A stretch of 64,000 bases of DNA. Origin: Tepidimonas sp. UBA997 (GTDB lineage Bacteria; Pseudomonadota; Gammaproteobacteria; Burkholderiales; Burkholderiaceae_C). The notes under the pieces were generated by a model. The model had not been told where the DNA came from, did not search any database, and saw only the letters and a program-made list of their open reading frames with translations. The position numbers and the translations under genes are program-made. Positions within the stretch are counted from its first letter, which is position 1. The number at the start of each line of letters is the position of its first letter. Positions 63,948 through 64,000 of this stretch are shown here, one piece after another. The stretch lies in the NCBI GenBank assembly GCA_002291945.1, contig DBAZ01000026.1, positions 1-64,000 on the forward strand. Direction: 5' to 3'.

Positions 63948-64000
63948 ATGGAACACCAGTTTAACGTGCAGGGCATGACCTGCGGCCATTGTGAAAAAGC
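63948..64000 (+). CDS. copZ: copper chaperone CopZ-like HMA protein (3' end beyond window)
   Basis: Only 17 codons are visible: MEHQFNVQGMTCGHCEK, a standard heavy-metal-associated domain start with the GMTCxxC copper-binding loop. Complete members have about 65-70 residues. GCAAGG lies 7 bases before the ATG. It is divergent from copA with 98 bases between the starts and probably delivers Cu(I) to it. Confidence 0.85.
   Translation, partial: MEHQFNVQGMTCGHCEK

Overview
The window is GC-rich, tightly packed bacterial chromosome. Gene content suggests a betaproteobacterium of the order Burkholderiales, most likely family Comamonadaceae: a Bug-type tripartite tricarboxylate transporter (TTT) binding protein, FlhDC, an mnmG-rsmG-parA-parB block, an RlmL-like methyltransferase, and a two-partner secretion/contact-dependent inhibition (CDI) locus with an ESPR signal peptide. 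No rRNA, tRNA, CRISPR array or intact insertion sequence was seen. The assignment rests on protein families recognised by eye, not on a database search.

Layout. 1-2742 (minus): recQ (cut by the left edge), a rhodanese and hemB. 2838-6585 (plus): a degenerate histidine-kinase-like protein, an alpha/beta hydrolase, DoxX, pirin and a LysE/RhtB remnant. 6614-9889 (minus): malate synthase G and a 2-hydroxyacid dehydrogenase. 9969-12815 (plus): a four-gene overlapping operon (Bug protein, CMD-like protein, small Cys-pair protein, LysR). 12824-20423 (minus): a rearranged CDI/TpsBA locus. 20524-22196: divergent argO/argP. 22234-25196: a DUF457-like membrane protein, DUF2237, an agmatinase-family enzyme and an XRE-cupin regulator. 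25294-32721 (plus): argS, SPOR protein, dsbA, lptA, lptB, rpoN, rlmL-like, followed by a PIN protein. 33150-33288: a candidate small RNA. 33333-35665 (minus): flhC, flhD, paiB-like gene and cobalamin adenosyltransferase. 35775-40472 (plus): a GlcD/DLD-type dehydrogenase and a PAS-GGDEF-EAL protein. 40444-46565 (minus): membrane methyltransferase, parB, parA, an 839-bp non-coding gap full of nested inverted repeats, rsmG and mnmG, the last two carrying internal parS-like sites. 46679-48295 (plus): Crp/Fnr regulator, DUF2892 and FMN reductase. 48485-49378 (minus): an LpxL-like acyltransferase. 49451-60225 (minus): a nine-gene polyamine uptake and catabolism operon. 60335-63849 (minus): an MFS transporter and copA; the right edge cuts copZ on the plus strand.

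How the genes work together. The agmatinase-family gene at 24 kb could feed putrescine to the 49-60 kb cluster, which encodes an ABC importer (PotFGHI-like), the gamma-glutamyl-putrescine enzymes (PuuA, B, C, D types) and a putrescine-type transaminase. ParA/ParB and the nearby parS-like sites form a chromosome-segregation block. copA and copZ are divergent with a MerR-type promoter on the copA side.

The least ordinary parts are: (1) the CDI locus, where tpsB runs out of frame into tpsA, tpsA has lost most of its passenger, and a second mini-CdiA joins an ESPR directly to a pretoxin region; (2) a predicted ~100-nt small RNA with a CCTCCC loop resembling an anti-Shine-Dalgarno sequence; (3) two ~235-bp foldback elements between rsmG and parA carrying inverted copies of a 74-bp core; (4) 12-bp iterated repeats upstream of the polyamine operon.
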